DNA of 5,872 nt, from contig CAITLX010000826.1 of the NCBI GenBank assembly GCA_903893335.1, forward strand, positions 1 through 5,872. The letters are read 5' to 3'. Source of the stretch: an uncultured delta proteobacterium. GTDB lineage: Bacteria > Myxococcota_A > Polyangia > Polyangiales > Polyangiaceae. Each line of letters begins with the position of its first letter. Position 1 is the first letter of the stretch. A program made the position numbers and the translations under genes. Positions 5,512 through 5,872 of the stretch are shown here, piece after piece. The notes beneath the pieces were generated by a model. It saw nothing but the letters and a program-made list of their open reading frames with translations, did no database searches and was not told the origin of the DNA.

Positions 5512-5872
5512 GCCGCGCGCGTCGGCGCGCGAAGGGCCGCCATCAGCGCCCCGAGCCCCGCGACGAGCGCGTCGGTCGGCGTCTCCGCCTCGAGCCGGTA
5601 GCCGCCGGTCGCGCGACCCGCCTCGTCGGCGAGCCACACGACCGCGCGCTCGCCCGCGGGGCCTTCGAGCCCGAGCTCCACGCGACGCCCGGCGTCGAGC
5701 ACCGAGACCGTGCGCCACGCGAGCGGCGCGAAGGGGGCCGCGTCGCGCAGGCGCGCCAGGCGCGACCCGATGGACGGAGCGACCGGCTCGAAGGCGTCGT
5801 CGCCGAGCGGCCACTGCGCCTCGAAGCCCGCGGCAGCGGCGGCGTCGAAGAGGCGCGCGGCGATCGCGCGCG
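5475..5872 (-). CDS. Protein of unknown function, C-terminal part (runs off right edge)
   Basis: An open minus-strand frame enters from the right edge and ends at TAG (5477-5475), showing 131 residues of the C-terminus. Its start lies outside the window. A GTG at 5702 could begin a 75-residue version, but the frame upstream of it is open, almost every codon there ends in G or C, and the translation looks protein-like, with W-P-L-G-D-D-A-F-E and a W-R-T-V-S-V-L-D stretch. The 75-residue model is therefore probably too short. The visible part predicts an alpha/beta mix: strands around V-E-L-G-L-E-G and A-V-V-W-L-A-D-E, then a helix A-L-V-A-G-L-G-A-L-M-A-A-L and a polar tail rich in Arg and Thr. 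No membrane span, signal or known motif is visible, and I do not recognise the family. It converges on the U32 gene, and the two stop-proximal ends overlap by 37 bases. Confidence 0.7.
   Translation of the reverse strand, partial: RAIAARLFDAAAAAGFEAQWPLGDDAFEPVAPSIGSRLARLRDAAPFAPLAWRTVSVLDAGRRVELGLEGPAGERAVVWLADEAGRATGGYRLEAETPTDALVAGLGALMAALRAPTRAAQTTRSEPRTTP
5514..5531 (+). terminator. Possible hairpin just after the U32 stop codon
   Basis: Two bases past the TGA, CGCGCGC (5514-5520) pairs perfectly with GCGCGCG (5525-5531) around a four-base GTCG loop. The site suits a terminator for the rightward operon. There is no T-run after it, and alternating GC stems arise easily in DNA this GC-rich. 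It also lies within the coding part of the convergent gene. Confidence 0.25.

Noticed and set aside
5475..5702. A stand-alone 75-residue gene starting at GTG 5702
   Set aside because: The frame is open and coding-like from the right edge into this region, so a longer gene cut by the window is the better reading.
2173..5814. A 1213-codon minus-strand open frame spanning both rightward genes
   Set aside because: It is antisense to the ATPase and U32 genes, which have complete family motifs. Its translation is a low-complexity Arg/Ala/Glu/Val mixture with no domain pattern, as expected opposite GC-rich coding sequence where stop codons are rare.

Overview
The window is very GC-rich, with a strong preference for G or C at third codon positions, and packs its genes tightly with frequent GTG or TTG starts and stop/start overlaps. 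With a lipid A acyltransferase-like enzyme, a lipoprotein and an Mla-type ATPase, this suggests a Gram-negative, high-GC bacterium. A myxobacterial or related deltaproteobacterial lineage (Myxococcota) is my best guess. It is an inference from composition and gene style, not something a marker gene proves.

Layout. A leftward cluster occupies 1-2140. Read in its own direction it is a 94-residue protein of unknown function (2140 to 1856), an LpxL/HtrB-family acyltransferase (1859 to 987), cytidylate kinase cmk (973 to 281), and the start of a lipoprotein gene (284 to beyond position 1). The first pair overlaps by TTGA, the last pair by GTGA, and the middle pair is 13 bases apart, so this looks like one translationally coupled operon. 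A 104-base divergent intergenic region (2141-2244) must hold the promoters for both directions. A rightward pair follows: an MlaF-like ABC transporter ATPase (2245-3024) and, 15 bases later, a long U32-family protein (3040-5511). A leftward gene cut by the right edge (5475 to beyond 5872) converges on the U32 gene and overlaps its tail by 37 bases.

How the genes fit together. Several relate to envelope and lipid work: the acyltransferase (lipid A or another acylated lipid), the lipoprotein, and the Mla-type ATPase (phospholipid traffic between membranes). Cmk supplies CDP/dCDP and hence the CTP pool, which feeds both nucleic acid and phospholipid synthesis. The U32 protein belongs to a family whose characterised E. 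coli members are RNA hydroxylation factors (RlhA, TrhP) or O2-independent ubiquinone hydroxylation factors (UbiU/UbiV). Here it is a long form with two separate cysteine quartets.

I see no CRISPR array, RNA gene, insertion sequence or phage gene. No stretch over 300 bases lacks a gene. The most interesting items are the two-quartet U32 protein, the Mla ATPase without adjacent permease or substrate-binding partners, and the two edge genes that need reading through the window boundary. I did not find a convincing, wholly new system.
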